From contig NZ_JACZEP010000001.1 of the NCBI RefSeq assembly GCF_014863355.1, positions 682,001-746,000 on the forward strand: a stretch of DNA of 64,000 nucleotides, read 5' to 3'. The notes under the pieces are model-generated. The model ran no database searches and was not told the origin of the DNA. It saw only the letters and a list, made by a program, of their open reading frames with translations. The stretch's first letter is position 1. Every line of letters starts with the position of its first letter. The stretch is from Aminobacter carboxidus. Its GTDB lineage: Bacteria > Pseudomonadota > Alphaproteobacteria > Rhizobiales > Rhizobiaceae. Both the position numbers and the translations under genes were made by a program. Positions 18,706 to 28,642 of the stretch are shown here, in pieces.

Positions 18706-18767
18706 CAATGCCGCTAGGCTCAGCCGGATCTTGCTGGCATTGGGGGGCGATCTTGTCGGCACCGGGG

Positions 18768-20237
18768 ATGGGGATGCGGTTGGCAATTCGCGCGGCATGG
18801 GCCGTGATGGCGGGATTGTCGGCAGCCGGCTGCGTCGCCAGCGACGTTGGCCCGATCAACACGCTGACAGCCCATGTCGGCCAAGCCTCGCCGGAATTCA
18901 TCCCCGATATCGGCGATGACGGCTCGACGGTGGTGGGCTTGAGTTTTTCCGGCGGCGGCACGCGGGCGGCAGCTTTCGCCTATGGCGTGTTGCGCGAACT
19001 CGACGACACCATCATCGACGAACATCCGGTGACGCGCAGCCTCGTCGACGATATCCGCATGATATCGGGCGCTTCGGGCGGGGCGGTGGCGGCATCCTAT
19101 TTCGGCTACAGGGGGCGGGACGACTACCGCGATTTCCGCGAGCGCTTCCTGGTCAAGGACGCCGAAGCCTATCTCAGGACGTCGACGCTATCGCCGGTCA
19201 ACCTGGCGCGCGCGCTCAATGGCGGCGTCAACGACCGCAACGGCTTCGCCAGATGGCTCGAGGACAATCTTTTCAACGGCGCGACCTATGCGAATTTCAG
19301 GCGACCCGATGCCCCGATCGTCTGGATAAACGCCTCCGACATCTACAACCGCACGCCGTTCCTGTTCACCTATGACACTTTCGCCGCCCTGTGCAGCGAT
19401 CTCGACAAGGTCAGGCTGTCCGATGCCGTTGCAGCGTCAGCCGCGGTTCCCGTGGTCTTTGCGCCGGTCGTCCTGTCGGCGACCATGCCGAAATGCGGGT
19501 ACAGCCAGCCTGCGTGGCTGAGCCGCGCGCTTGCCGATCCCGACGCCTCGGTGCGGCTCAAGGCCTATGCCGGCGCCTTGCAGACCTATCAGCACGAGGA
19601 CCGGCTCGACTATGTGAAGCTGCTCGACGGCGGGCTGACCGACAATCTCGGCATTACCGGTTTCACCATCGAGCGCTCGTCGGCCGGCACGCCCTACGGT
19701 CCGCTGTCGCCGGCGGCGGCCGTCAAGTTGCGGACCTTGTTGTTCATCGTTGCCGATGCCGGTCGCGAGGACGATGTCGACTGGGGCGAAACCATTCGCG
19801 GTCCGGGCCTCGGCGACCTGCTCGAGGCGGTGACCAACACGACCTTCTCAGCCGCGGTCCGCGATCAGCTCGATGCGCTCAAATTTGCCGTGGGGGAGTG
19901 GCGCGGCGAACTGATCCACTATCGCTGCAGCCTGTCGGCTGAAACGGTCAGGCGTTATCGCGGTTCGCTGGCCGGCTGGAATTGCCGCGACGTGCGGCTC
20001 GTGCTCGAACATCTGTCATTTGCCGATCTTGACCCTGCGGCCCAGGCAAAGCTGAACCGCGTGCCGACGCGGCTGAAGCTGCCCGTCGAACAGGTCGACC
20101 TGACGATTGCGGCAGGACGCGAGGCGCTTCGGGGCAATGACAGCTTCCAGGAGGCCGTCGCCGACATCCGCCGCCATGCCCGCGTGCTCGACCACGTGCT
20201 TGGCCAACAGCAGGTCGCCTTGGGCGGCGCGAACTGA
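18768..20237 (+). CDS. Patatin-like phospholipase, predicted lipoprotein
   Basis: The ~489-residue protein starts with a lipoprotein signal (Cys22 in GLSAAGC when started at 18768; ATG 18774 is an alternative). The patatin domain has the oxyanion loop SFSGGGTRAAAFAYGVL, the nucleophile elbow ISGASGGAVAA (GxSxG) and the catalytic-Asp region LLDGGLTDNLG. Such enzymes release fatty acids from phospholipids; the lipobox places this one in the cell envelope. The longer frame from 18672 reads through the tandem repeats and is rejected. It ends before a terminator at 20301. Confidence 0.88.
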   Translation: MGMRLAIRAAWAVMAGLSAAGCVASDVGPINTLTAHVGQASPEFIPDIGDDGSTVVGLSFSGGGTRAAAFAYGVLRELDDTIIDEHPVTRSLVDDIRMISGASGGAVAASYFGYRGRDDYRDFRERFLVKDAEAYLRTSTLSPVNLARALNGGVNDRNGFARWLEDNLFNGATYANFRRPDAPIVWINASDIYNRTPFLFTYDTFAALCSDLDKVRLSDAVAASAAVPVVFAPVVLSATMPKCGYSQPAWLSRALADPDASVRLKAYAGALQTYQHEDRLDYVKLLDGGLTDNLGITGFTIERSSAGTPYGPLSPAAAVKLRTLLFIVADAGREDDVDWGETIRGPGLGDLLEAVTNTTFSAAVRDQLDALKFAVGEWRGELIHYRCSLSAETVRRYRGSLAGWNCRDVRLVLEHLSFADLDPAAQAKLNRVPTRLKLPVEQVDLTIAAGREALRGNDSFQEAVADIRRHARVLDHVLGQQQVALGGAN

Positions 20238-20300
20238 GCCGCGAGCATTGCGCTGGTTCGCCGAAGGCATAAAGCGATCGTTCGCCGAAGGCACAAAAAA

Positions 20301-20342
20301 GAACGCCTCCCGCACCTTTGAGAGTGCTGGAGGCGTCCTTTT
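20301..20342 (+). terminator. Terminator after the patatin gene
   Basis: ACGCCTCC-C-GCAC pairs with GTGC-T-GGAGGCGT across a CTTTGAGA loop, followed by CCTTTT. Just before it, GTTCGCCGAAGGCA occurs twice at a 24-base period (20256 and 20280). Confidence 0.75.
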
Positions 20343-20462
20343 CGCCGTTCGATGTTCCTTCTGAATTGCTTCTTCCGGTACCGACGACATCACATCAATG
20401 CGCGGGCGGCAGAAAGGTTCCGCCGGTTTCGAAAAAAACTTCGATGTTTTTTCGACGCCGTC

Positions 20463-21860
20463 TCAGGCGATGGCGGCTTTGGCCCGGAACAGGCCCCAGG
20501 CGAAGCCGGTTCTCGCCCTTGCATGCAACAGCAGCGCCGAGACCACCAGCACCATCAGCAGTTCGGCCATGGGCGAGGCCAGCCAGATGCCGCGTTCGCC
20601 CAGCATATAGGGCAGGCCGATGGTCAGCGGGATGGCGAACAGATAAGTGCGCGCGACGCTGAGCAGCAGGGCGCGGCGGGCATCGCCGATGGCCTGGAAG
20701 TAACCCGACAGCATCATCACAGGCCCGGCCAGGATGTAGAGCGACACCGTCATCGGCAGGATGCGGGCGACTTCGCCTTGTGTTGCTGGATCGTCGACGA
20801 AGATCGCGCCCAGGCTGCCATGGCTCAGCAGCATCGCGGCCTCGAACAGCGCGCAATAGCCCAGCGCCAGCACGAGGCCGAGCTTGAGGCCGGCATCCGA
20901 GCGCAGCCACAGGCCGGCGCCGAAATTGTTGCCGACGATTGTCTGCATCGCCATGTTCAGCCCGAGCATCGGCAGGAAGGCAAAGGTCATGATGCGGGTG
21001 ATGATGCCGTAGGCGGCAACGGTCGTGGCATAGGCCTCGCCTTCCCACAGCTGCGTCGCCGTGATGACCGAAGCGGCGAACAGCGAGATGCCGATGAAGC
21101 TCAGGCTCTGCGGCGCCCCGAGCGACAGCAATTGCCGCCAGGCGGCAGTCCAGCGCATCGAGGGAACCAGCGCATATTGCAGCACCGTGCCGGCGCGCAG
21201 CCTGTAGACGACGATGAAGGCGACGGCCATCAGCTGGGCCAACACGGTGCCCACCGCCGAGCCTGATACACCGTAGTCGAAGCCGACGATGAGCAGGTAG
21301 TTCAAGCCGGCATTGGCAACCGACGTCAGCAGGTTGGCCGCCGCGACGATGCCGAGGCGGCCTTCGCTGCGCAGCCCGTCGCCATTGAGCGACAGCGCAA
21401 ACATCAGTGGCGCAGCCCAGACCAGGATGGAGATGTAGCTGTAGCCCATCTCGGCAAGCGGCCGCGATCCGTTGGCGAGCCGCAAGGCCAGTTCCCTGCC
21501 GCCGAGCAGGAACGCAGCGATCGCCAGCGCGCAGACGAGCAGGGCCAGGCCGTGCGCATCGAGGAATGTCGCCCGCGCCTTGTCGAGGTCGCCGGCGCCG
21601 AGCAGGCGGGCGAGCTGGCTCGCCATGCCGCTTGCGACCAGCGTCGACAAGGCAACGAGCAGCATGAAGGCCGGGAACATCAGGGTGACGGCAGCAAGCG
21701 CGTCGGGCCCGACATAGGCGCCGAGGAAATAGGCATCGACGATGGCGAGCAGGCCGTTGGTGGCCATGATCAGGATGATGGGTGCCGCCGTCCTGAGGAA
21801 AAGGCCGGGCAAGGGGGCATGCAGGAAGGCGTTCGCGCCCTTAGGGTCGAGGGAGGTCAT
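20463..21860 (-). CDS. MATE-family efflux protein (copy 1)
   Basis: The 465-residue protein has twelve hydrophobic helices and MATE-family features: APIILIMATNGLLAIVDAYFLGAY at the N-terminus and GTVLAQLMAVAFIVVYRL centrally. MATE transporters export cationic drugs or metabolites using Na+ or H+. It is transcribed alone toward the patatin gene. The second MATE protein of the window (45658-47088) is only distantly similar. Substrate unknown. Confidence 0.88.
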   Translation of the reverse strand: MTSLDPKGANAFLHAPLPGLFLRTAAPIILIMATNGLLAIVDAYFLGAYVGPDALAAVTLMFPAFMLLVALSTLVASGMASQLARLLGAGDLDKARATFLDAHGLALLVCALAIAAFLLGGRELALRLANGSRPLAEMGYSYISILVWAAPLMFALSLNGDGLRSEGRLGIVAAANLLTSVANAGLNYLLIVGFDYGVSGSAVGTVLAQLMAVAFIVVYRLRAGTVLQYALVPSMRWTAAWRQLLSLGAPQSLSFIGISLFAASVITATQLWEGEAYATTVAAYGIITRIMTFAFLPMLGLNMAMQTIVGNNFGAGLWLRSDAGLKLGLVLALGYCALFEAAMLLSHGSLGAIFVDDPATQGEVARILPMTVSLYILAGPVMMLSGYFQAIGDARRALLLSVARTYLFAIPLTIGLPYMLGERGIWLASPMAELLMVLVVSALLLHARARTGFAWGLFRAKAAIA

Positions 21861-22222
21861 CTCGTCGTCTCCGATAGCGCATCAAACGGAGATCAAATGG
21901 GGCCCGCATTGCCATTGGTCTGATGCGTCGGTTTCGACTGACATGGCGAAGGCTTTACCGTGCTTGCGCTGCGGGCGGCGGGCCCTTCATGCCCCGGGCG
22001 CTCACTAGGCCTGTGGATGCACGCTGTCAATCCAGGTCCGCGGGCGCGCCTTGCTGACAGGGGCAAGAAGGGCGCCCGAAGACGCCCGCGGCAGGTATCC
22101 GCAAGTCAGGCGGCAAACACTTCTGTTACTCGATGGCGAGCCCATCACCGTATTCGCAAACGCCGGCGTTTCGGTCGTGCGCCCCGGTAAAGAGCCGATT
22201 GCTCAGCGCCAACTGCTGTAAC
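21861..22222. other. Intergenic region upstream of the MATE gene
   Basis: This 360-base stretch between the MATE gene and the groEL terminator contains no supported gene or RNA. Short open frames are present but have no ribosome site or recognisable protein. I see no further repeat or operator in it. Confidence 0.5.
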
Positions 22223-22249
22223 GAAAAAGGGCGCCCGTGGGCGCCCTTT
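22223..22249 (-). terminator. Rho-independent terminator of groESL
   Basis: AAAGGGCGCC (22226-22235) and GGCGCCCTTT (22240-22249) pair perfectly around a CGTG loop. On the minus strand the stem is followed by TTTTT, matching the direction of groES-groEL. It lies about 100 bases after the groEL stop. Confidence 0.85.
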
Positions 22250-22275
22250 CCGTAAGCTTGAGCCAGATGGCTGGA

Positions 22276-22320
22276 TTAGAAATCCATGCCGCCACTCAAT
22301 CCCGCTTGGCGGGCTTGAGT
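22276..22320 (-). repeat. Duplicated groEL 3' end plus 27-base palindrome
   Basis: Bases 22276-22293 (TTAGAAATCCATGCCGCC) copy the last 18 bases of groEL at 22353-22370 with one change, encoding the same Gly-Gly-Met-Asp-Phe-stop on the minus strand. Directly next to it is a palindrome, ACTCAATCCCGC-TTG-GCGGGCTTGAGT (22294-22320), with one mismatch. The pattern suggests that a small element was inserted near the groEL stop codon. Confidence 0.7.
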
Positions 22321-22352
22321 AACTTTAGCTCATGGGTGTGCTTATGGACTTC

Positions 22353-24029
<1,677 letters not shown>

Positions 24030-24072
24030 TTAGGGCCCGAATTTTCAGATGGATGGTGCGGATGGGTGGCGA

Positions 24073-24369
24073 TTAGCCGATGATGCCCATGATGTCGGAT
24101 TCCTTCATGATCAGAAGGTCTTCGCCATTGAGCTTCACTTCGGTGCCCGACCACTTGCCGAACAGCACGCGGTCACCAGCCTTGACGTCCAGCGGGACGA
24201 GCTTGCCGGCTTCATCGCGAGCGCCAGAGCCGACGGCGACGATTTCGCCTTCCTGCGGCTTTTCCTTGGCCGTATCGGGGATGATGATCCCGCCGGCGGT
24301 CTTGGATTCGGATTCGACCCGGCGAACGACCACGCGGTCATGAAGCGGGCGGAACTTCGACTTTGCCAT
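24073..24369 (-). CDS. groES: Co-chaperonin GroES (10 kDa)
   Basis: This 98-residue co-chaperonin caps the GroEL ring. The N-terminal [33 protein letters not shown] and the mobile loop plus [15 protein letters not shown] are standard. It is the first gene of the groESL operon, with the CIRCE operator and a sigma70/32-like promoter directly upstream. Confidence 0.98.
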   Translation of the reverse strand: MAKSKFRPLHDRVVVRRVESESKTAGGIIIPDTAKEKPQEGEIVAVGSGARDEAGKLVPLDVKAGDRVLFGKWSGTEVKLNGEDLLIMKESDIMGIIG

Positions 24370-24423
24370 TTGAACTTCCTCGGTGAACGATTGAGAACCC
24401 TGGTCCGGCTGAACCGGACTTGG

Positions 24424-24450
24424 TTAGCACTCACTTCAGGCGAGTGCTAA
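24424..24450. promoter_or_regulatory. CIRCE operator (HrcA binding site) of groESL
   Basis: TTAGCACTC (24424-24432) and GAGTGCTAA (24442-24450) form a perfect inverted repeat with the canonical nine-base spacer. This is the HrcA heat-shock repressor site and lies between promoter and groES. Confidence 0.97.
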
Positions 24451-24459
24451 CGTGCCGCT

Positions 24460-24488
24460 GAGATAGTCCGCCACCCCTCGGCTGTCAA
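24460..24488 (-). promoter_or_regulatory. Promoter of groESL
   Basis: On the minus strand a consensus -35 TTGACA (24483-24488) and a -10-like TATCTC (24460-24465) are separated by exactly 17 bases. The CIRCE element starts about 9 bases downstream, at the expected start of transcription. Confidence 0.75.
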
Positions 24489-24527
24489 GGGAACGACAGC
24501 TTTGCGACAGCGAGTTTTCTGGGGTTT

Positions 24528-25142
24528 CTAGGCGCGCGCCTTGGCGATGGCCTTGCGGAAGTCGTCGGCCGTCATTCCGCGCTTGTAAAGTGCCTTGCCG
24601 ATCAGGAAGCCAGGCGTGCCCTGGAGCTGGAAGGCGGTGGCCTGCGCCTCGGTGCGTGAAAGCAGGCCGACCAGCATGTCTTGCCTTGCTTCGAGGTCGC
24701 CGCGGGCGATGTCGATGTCGACACCGGCTTCGCCAAGCAGATTGGCGGTGCTGCGGAACGTCAGGCGGTCGCGTGTCGTCATCAGCGTATGCACGGCATC
24801 GGCGTACCGGCCCTGGCTGTTGGAGGCCAGGGTCAGCAGTGCGGCATTGCGCGAGACTTCGCCGAAAATCGGCCAGTCGCGCAGGACGAGACGAATGCCC
24901 GTGTCCTCCTTCATGACGTCCGACAGCTGGAGGAAGCTGAGCTTGCAGTAGGGGCACTGGTAGTCGGTGAACTCGACGACAGTCACGTCGCCATCCGGAT
25001 TGCCGAGCACGGGAATGTCGGGGTCGAAGGCGACCTCTTCCACCGTCGGCATCGGGTTGGCCCAGAGCGGCAGCGGCGCCAGCGCGCCGAAGCCTGCAAT
25101 AACCTTGAGGATATGACGCCGGTTGGGCGACCGGTCCGGCAT
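24528..25142 (-). CDS. DsbA-family thioredoxin-fold oxidoreductase
   Basis: The 204-residue protein has a CPYC active site (Cys63-Cys66 in FTDYQCPYCKLSF) and the cis-Pro loop QLQGTPGFLIG of DsbA/DsbG-like proteins (Com1 type). The N-terminus NRRHILKVIAGFGALAP resembles a Tat signal, so it probably acts in the periplasm on disulfide bonds. No DsbB partner is in the window. It is divergent from the marR-hlyD-MFS operon. Confidence 0.87.
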   Translation of the reverse strand: MPDRSPNRRHILKVIAGFGALAPLPLWANPMPTVEEVAFDPDIPVLGNPDGDVTVVEFTDYQCPYCKLSFLQLSDVMKEDTGIRLVLRDWPIFGEVSRNAALLTLASNSQGRYADAVHTLMTTRDRLTFRSTANLLGEAGVDIDIARGDLEARQDMLVGLLSRTEAQATAFQLQGTPGFLIGKALYKRGMTADDFRKAIAKARA

Positions 25143-25303
25143 GCGATCGATCCTGTTTTTCGTGGCGATCTCCTAGACGATGAGCGCGCATGATTAACAG
25201 TCGCCTAATCGCCGCGTCGGCACACGATGATGTGAATGCTGGGACGTGAATGCAGGTGTGCAATGCAAAAATGCCGCTTGATTGGTGAGCATGCTTATAA
25301 TAT

Positions 25304-25783
25304 ATGCAGCTCATGAAAAACGAAGGTATCGACAGGCTGGGATTCCTTATCCACGACGCGGCGCGGCTGATGCGGCGCAATTTCGAGCAGCGCGGTAGCG
25401 AGTTCGGGCTGTCGGCGGCGCAATGGCGTCTGCTGGTCAGGCTGGTCAAGGAAGAGGGGGTGGCGCAGGCGCGCCTCGCCGAACTACTCGAAATCGAGCC
25501 GATCAGCGTCTCGCGACTGCTGGACAGGATGGAGGAGGGCGGCTGGATCGAGCGCCGCCAGGGCAGCAGCGATAGACGGGTGCGGATGATCTTTCCGACC
25601 GGCAAGGCGCTGGAAGCCTTTTCCAAGGTCAAGGCCGTTGCCGGTGAAGTGTACGAGCGGGCGCTGGCAGGACTTTCCGACGAAGAGCGCCTCGCCACGG
25701 TCCATGGCCTGCGCACCATTGTCGACAACCTTTCCGCTGGCGAACCCGCGGATGCGAATTGTTTGAGAGAGACGAAGAAATGA
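25304..25783 (+). CDS. MarR-family regulator of the efflux operon
   Basis: The 159-residue winged-helix protein has the MarR core: LSAAQWRLLVRLVKEEGVAQARLAELLEIEPISVSRLLDRMEEGGWIERR, followed by the wing SSDRRVRMIFPT. It most likely represses the downstream HlyD-MFS pump genes and responds to a substrate of the pump. Two ATG codons are possible, 25304 and 25313; neither has a ribosome site. The ATG at 25313 would fit a leaderless message from the TTGATT/TATATG promoter just upstream. Its stop overlaps the hlyD start (ATGA). Confidence 0.9.
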   Translation: MQLMKNEGIDRLGFLIHDAARLMRRNFEQRGSEFGLSAAQWRLLVRLVKEEGVAQARLAELLEIEPISVSRLLDRMEEGGWIERRQGSSDRRVRMIFPTGKALEAFSKVKAVAGEVYERALAGLSDEERLATVHGLRTIVDNLSAGEPADANCLRETKK

Positions 25784-26925
25784 ACGCGGTGGCGAAAGTG
25801 AACGAGAATAGCGCAAAGGTCGAGCTCGAGGGCACGGCTGCAACCCAGCTTCATCAGGTGGTGGCACCTGCGCCCGCGCCGAAGAAGCGTGGCCGGCTTG
25901 TGCTGATGGCGGCATTGCCCTTGGCCCTGGTGGTCGGCGGCGGCTACTTCTGGGTGACCGGCGGCCGCTACCAGGAAACCGAAAATGCCAACCTGCGCCA
26001 GGCCAAGGTGAACATCGCCTCGGAAGCCGCGGGCCGCATCGTCAAGGTTGACGTTGCCGACAACACGACGGTGAAATCAGGCGACGTTCTGTTCGAGGTC
26101 GATCCCGAGCCCTACAAGATCGCCTTGGCGCAGTCGGACGCAGCACTTGCTGCGGCCCGGCTCAACGTCGAGCAGCTGCGCGCCGCCTACAGCCAGGCCG
26201 TGGCTCAGGAGCGGGTCGCGGCGAGTGGCCTCGACTATGCCCAGTCGCAGTTCGATCGCAGCAACGGTCTGGTCAACAAGGGCGTCAATACCAAGTCGTC
26301 GCTCGACGAGGCCCGTATGGACCTCGACAAGGCGCAGGAGCAGCACAGCGCCGCGGTCCAGGGCATCGCCAGTGCCAAGGCCGCGCTCGGCGGCAATCCC
26401 GATATTGAGACGGACAAGCATCCGACGGTGCTGTCAGCGCTTGCCGCACGTGACAACGCTGCCTTCAACCTGGCGCAGACGACCGTCCGCGCGCCCGCCG
26501 ATGGCGTGGTCTCACAGGCCGCATCCTTCAAGGTGGGCCAGTTCGTCGGCACCGGCACCGCGCTGTTCAGCCTCGTCGAAACCGGCGACACCTGGATCGA
26601 GGCGAACTTCAAGGAAACGCAGCTGACCCACATGAAGCCCGGCCAGCAAGCCGAGATCGTGCTCGACACCTATCCGGACCGCACCTTCCACGGCACGGTC
26701 GAGGCAATCGGTGCCGGTACGGGCGCGGAGTTCTCGCTGCTGCCGGCGCAGAACGCCACCGGCAACTGGGTCAAGGTCACCCAGCGCATTCCGGTCAGGA
26801 TCAAGGTCGATACCGCCGAGGCAGGCCTCGCCATGCGTACCGGCATGAGCGCCTCGGTGTCGATCGACACCGGCGTGTCGCGCGGCTTCGGCAGCATTTT
26901 CGGTCACGCGGTGGCAGCGGAATAG
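25780..26925 (+). CDS. HlyD/EmrA-family membrane fusion protein
   Basis: The 381-residue periplasmic adaptor has one N-terminal membrane anchor (about residues 40-59, LVLMAALPLALVVGGGYFWV), a biotinyl-lipoyl half at NIASEAAGRIVKVDVADNTTVKSGD, a coiled-coil hairpin of about residues 110-220, and the second lipoyl half near TVRAPADGVVSQ. It links an inner-membrane DHA2 pump to an outer-membrane channel, as EmrA does. ATG is coupled to the marR stop. No TolC gene is nearby. Confidence 0.92.
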   Translation: MNAVAKVNENSAKVELEGTAATQLHQVVAPAPAPKKRGRLVLMAALPLALVVGGGYFWVTGGRYQETENANLRQAKVNIASEAAGRIVKVDVADNTTVKSGDVLFEVDPEPYKIALAQSDAALAAARLNVEQLRAAYSQAVAQERVAASGLDYAQSQFDRSNGLVNKGVNTKSSLDEARMDLDKAQEQHSAAVQGIASAKAALGGNPDIETDKHPTVLSALAARDNAAFNLAQTTVRAPADGVVSQAASFKVGQFVGTGTALFSLVETGDTWIEANFKETQLTHMKPGQQAEIVLDTYPDRTFHGTVEAIGAGTGAEFSLLPAQNATGNWVKVTQRIPVRIKVDTAEAGLAMRTGMSASVSIDTGVSRGFGSIFGHAVAAE

Positions 26926-27042
26926 GCGCCGTCACCTCAATGTCTAAGTGAATTTTTGAAGTCGATCCGGCCGCGCTGATGCGGCCGGCACTCCGGCTTC
27001 TGGTCGCCGCTTGACGACCACCAGGTCCCAAGGGTTGGTCGA

Positions 27043-28581
27043 ATGAGCCAGTCAGCAGCAAAATCCCTCACCGAGGTGCCGCATCGCGGCCTGATCACCG
27101 TTGCCATCATGTTGGCGACGGTGATGCAGGTGCTCGACACAACCATCGCCAATGTCGCGCTGCCTTCGATGGTCGGCGATCTCGGCGCGTCCCAGGACAC
27201 CATCAACTGGGTGCTGACCTCCTACATCGTCGCCGCCGCCATCATGACGCCGCTGACCGGCTGGATGTCGGATCGTTTCGGCCGCAAGGAGCTGTTCCTT
27301 GTTTCGGTCGTCGGCTTCACCATCATGTCGATGCTCTGCGGCGTGGCCTGGAGCCTTGAGACGATGGTGCTGTTCCGCGTCCTCCAGGGCGTGTTTGGCG
27401 CGGCGATCGTGCCGCTGAGCCAGACCTTTCTGCTCGACATCAATCCCAAGGAGCGCCACGGCCAGGCCATGGCGCTGTGGGGCGCCGGCATCATGGTCGG
27501 CCCGATCATCGGCCCGACGCTTGGCGGTTGGCTGACCGAGAGCTTCAATTGGCGCTGGGTGTTCTTCATCAACCTGCCGGTCGGCATCGTCGCGTTCCTG
27601 GGCTCGGCCGCCTATCTGCCGGCCATCGGCAAGCGCCTGCGCGGTTTCGACTTCTTCGGCTTTGCCATGCTGTCGCTCGGCGTCGGCGCGCTCCAGCTGA
27701 TGCTCGACCGGGGCGGCGAGGTCGACTGGTTCTCGGCCGTCGAGATATGGATCGAACTCGGGCTCGCCATCACCGGCTTCTGGGTCTTCGCCGTCCATAT
27801 GGCGATGTCTGAGAATACCTTCCTCGACCCCAAGATCTTCACCGACCGCAACTTCGTCACCGGGCTGGTGTTCATCTTCGTCATCGGCGTGATCCTGCTG
27901 GCGAGCCTGGCGCTGCTGCCGCCGATGCTTTCGCGCATCTATGGCTATCCGACCATCACCACCGGCCTGGTCATGGCGCCGCGCGGTGTCGGCACGATGA
28001 TCTCGATGCTGCTCGTCGGGCGCCTGGTGCGCATGGTCGACAACCGCTACCTGGTCGTCGCCGGGCTGCTGCTGACCGCACTTTCGCTCTACTACATGAC
28101 CGGTTTCACGCCGCAGATGGATGCGTTCCTGATCGTCTCGACCGGTGTCGTTCAAGGGCTGGGACTGGGGCTTGTATTCGTGCCGCTGTCGACGGTGGCG
28201 TTCGCGACGCTGGCGCCGCAGCACCGCACGGACGCCGCGAGCCTGTTCAGTCTGGTCCGCAACATCGGCTCGTCGATCGGCATTTCGATCGTCACGGTGC
28301 TGTTGACGCGCAATGTCCAGATCAACCACGCCGAGCTGTCGACGAACATCACCCCGTTCAACCCCAACCTCATGGCGTTGTCGCCGGGAGCGGTGGCGGG
28401 CAATCCGACAGCGCTTTCGCAAGTCGACGGGCTGGTCAACATCCAGTCGCTGATGATTTCCTACATCGACGACTTCAAGCTGATGATGATCGTGTCGCTA
28501 TGTGCCATTCCGCTGGCGCTGCTGCTGCGCAAGCCAAAGGTGCAGGTAACAGGCGGGGCTCCGGCAGCGCATATGGACTGA
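27043..28581 (+). CDS. DHA2-family (EmrB/QacA) MFS drug exporter
   Basis: This 512-residue, 14-helix MFS protein has the DHA2 motifs MQVLDTTIANVALPSM (motif D1), GWMSDRFGRKELFL (motif A) and the motif C region GPIIGPTLGGWL. It exports toxic compounds by proton antiport with the HlyD/EmrA-type adaptor encoded upstream. The gap to hlyD is 117 bases, and a terminator follows directly. Substrate unknown. Confidence 0.93.
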   Translation: MSQSAAKSLTEVPHRGLITVAIMLATVMQVLDTTIANVALPSMVGDLGASQDTINWVLTSYIVAAAIMTPLTGWMSDRFGRKELFLVSVVGFTIMSMLCGVAWSLETMVLFRVLQGVFGAAIVPLSQTFLLDINPKERHGQAMALWGAGIMVGPIIGPTLGGWLTESFNWRWVFFINLPVGIVAFLGSAAYLPAIGKRLRGFDFFGFAMLSLGVGALQLMLDRGGEVDWFSAVEIWIELGLAITGFWVFAVHMAMSENTFLDPKIFTDRNFVTGLVFIFVIGVILLASLALLPPMLSRIYGYPTITTGLVMAPRGVGTMISMLLVGRLVRMVDNRYLVVAGLLLTALSLYYMTGFTPQMDAFLIVSTGVVQGLGLGLVFVPLSTVAFATLAPQHRTDAASLFSLVRNIGSSIGISIVTVLLTRNVQINHAELSTNITPFNPNLMALSPGAVAGNPTALSQVDGLVNIQSLMISYIDDFKLMMIVSLCAIPLALLLRKPKVQVTGGAPAAHMD

Positions 28582-28585
28582 CAGG

Positions 28586-28620
28586 AAAAGGCGCCGTCCT
28601 CAAGGGCTGGCGCCTTTTAT
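28586..28620 (+). terminator. Terminator of the efflux operon
   Basis: AAAAGGCGCC (28586-28595) pairs perfectly with GGCGCCTTTT (28609-28618) around a 13-base loop. The symmetrical A and T tracts mean it may also serve the convergent TadG-like gene. Confidence 0.85.
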
Positions 28621-28642
28621 CATCTCCATTCAGTGCCGCCGG

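Noticed and set aside
18672..18767. N-terminal extension of the patatin lipoprotein
   Set aside because: It translates the end of the 20-base tandem repeats; the later ATG codons give a clean lipoprotein signal.
25284..25315. MarR operator palindrome before the marR start
   Set aside because: The GCTTATAATATATGC stretch is only partly symmetrical, and the promoter reading of the same bases explains it as well.
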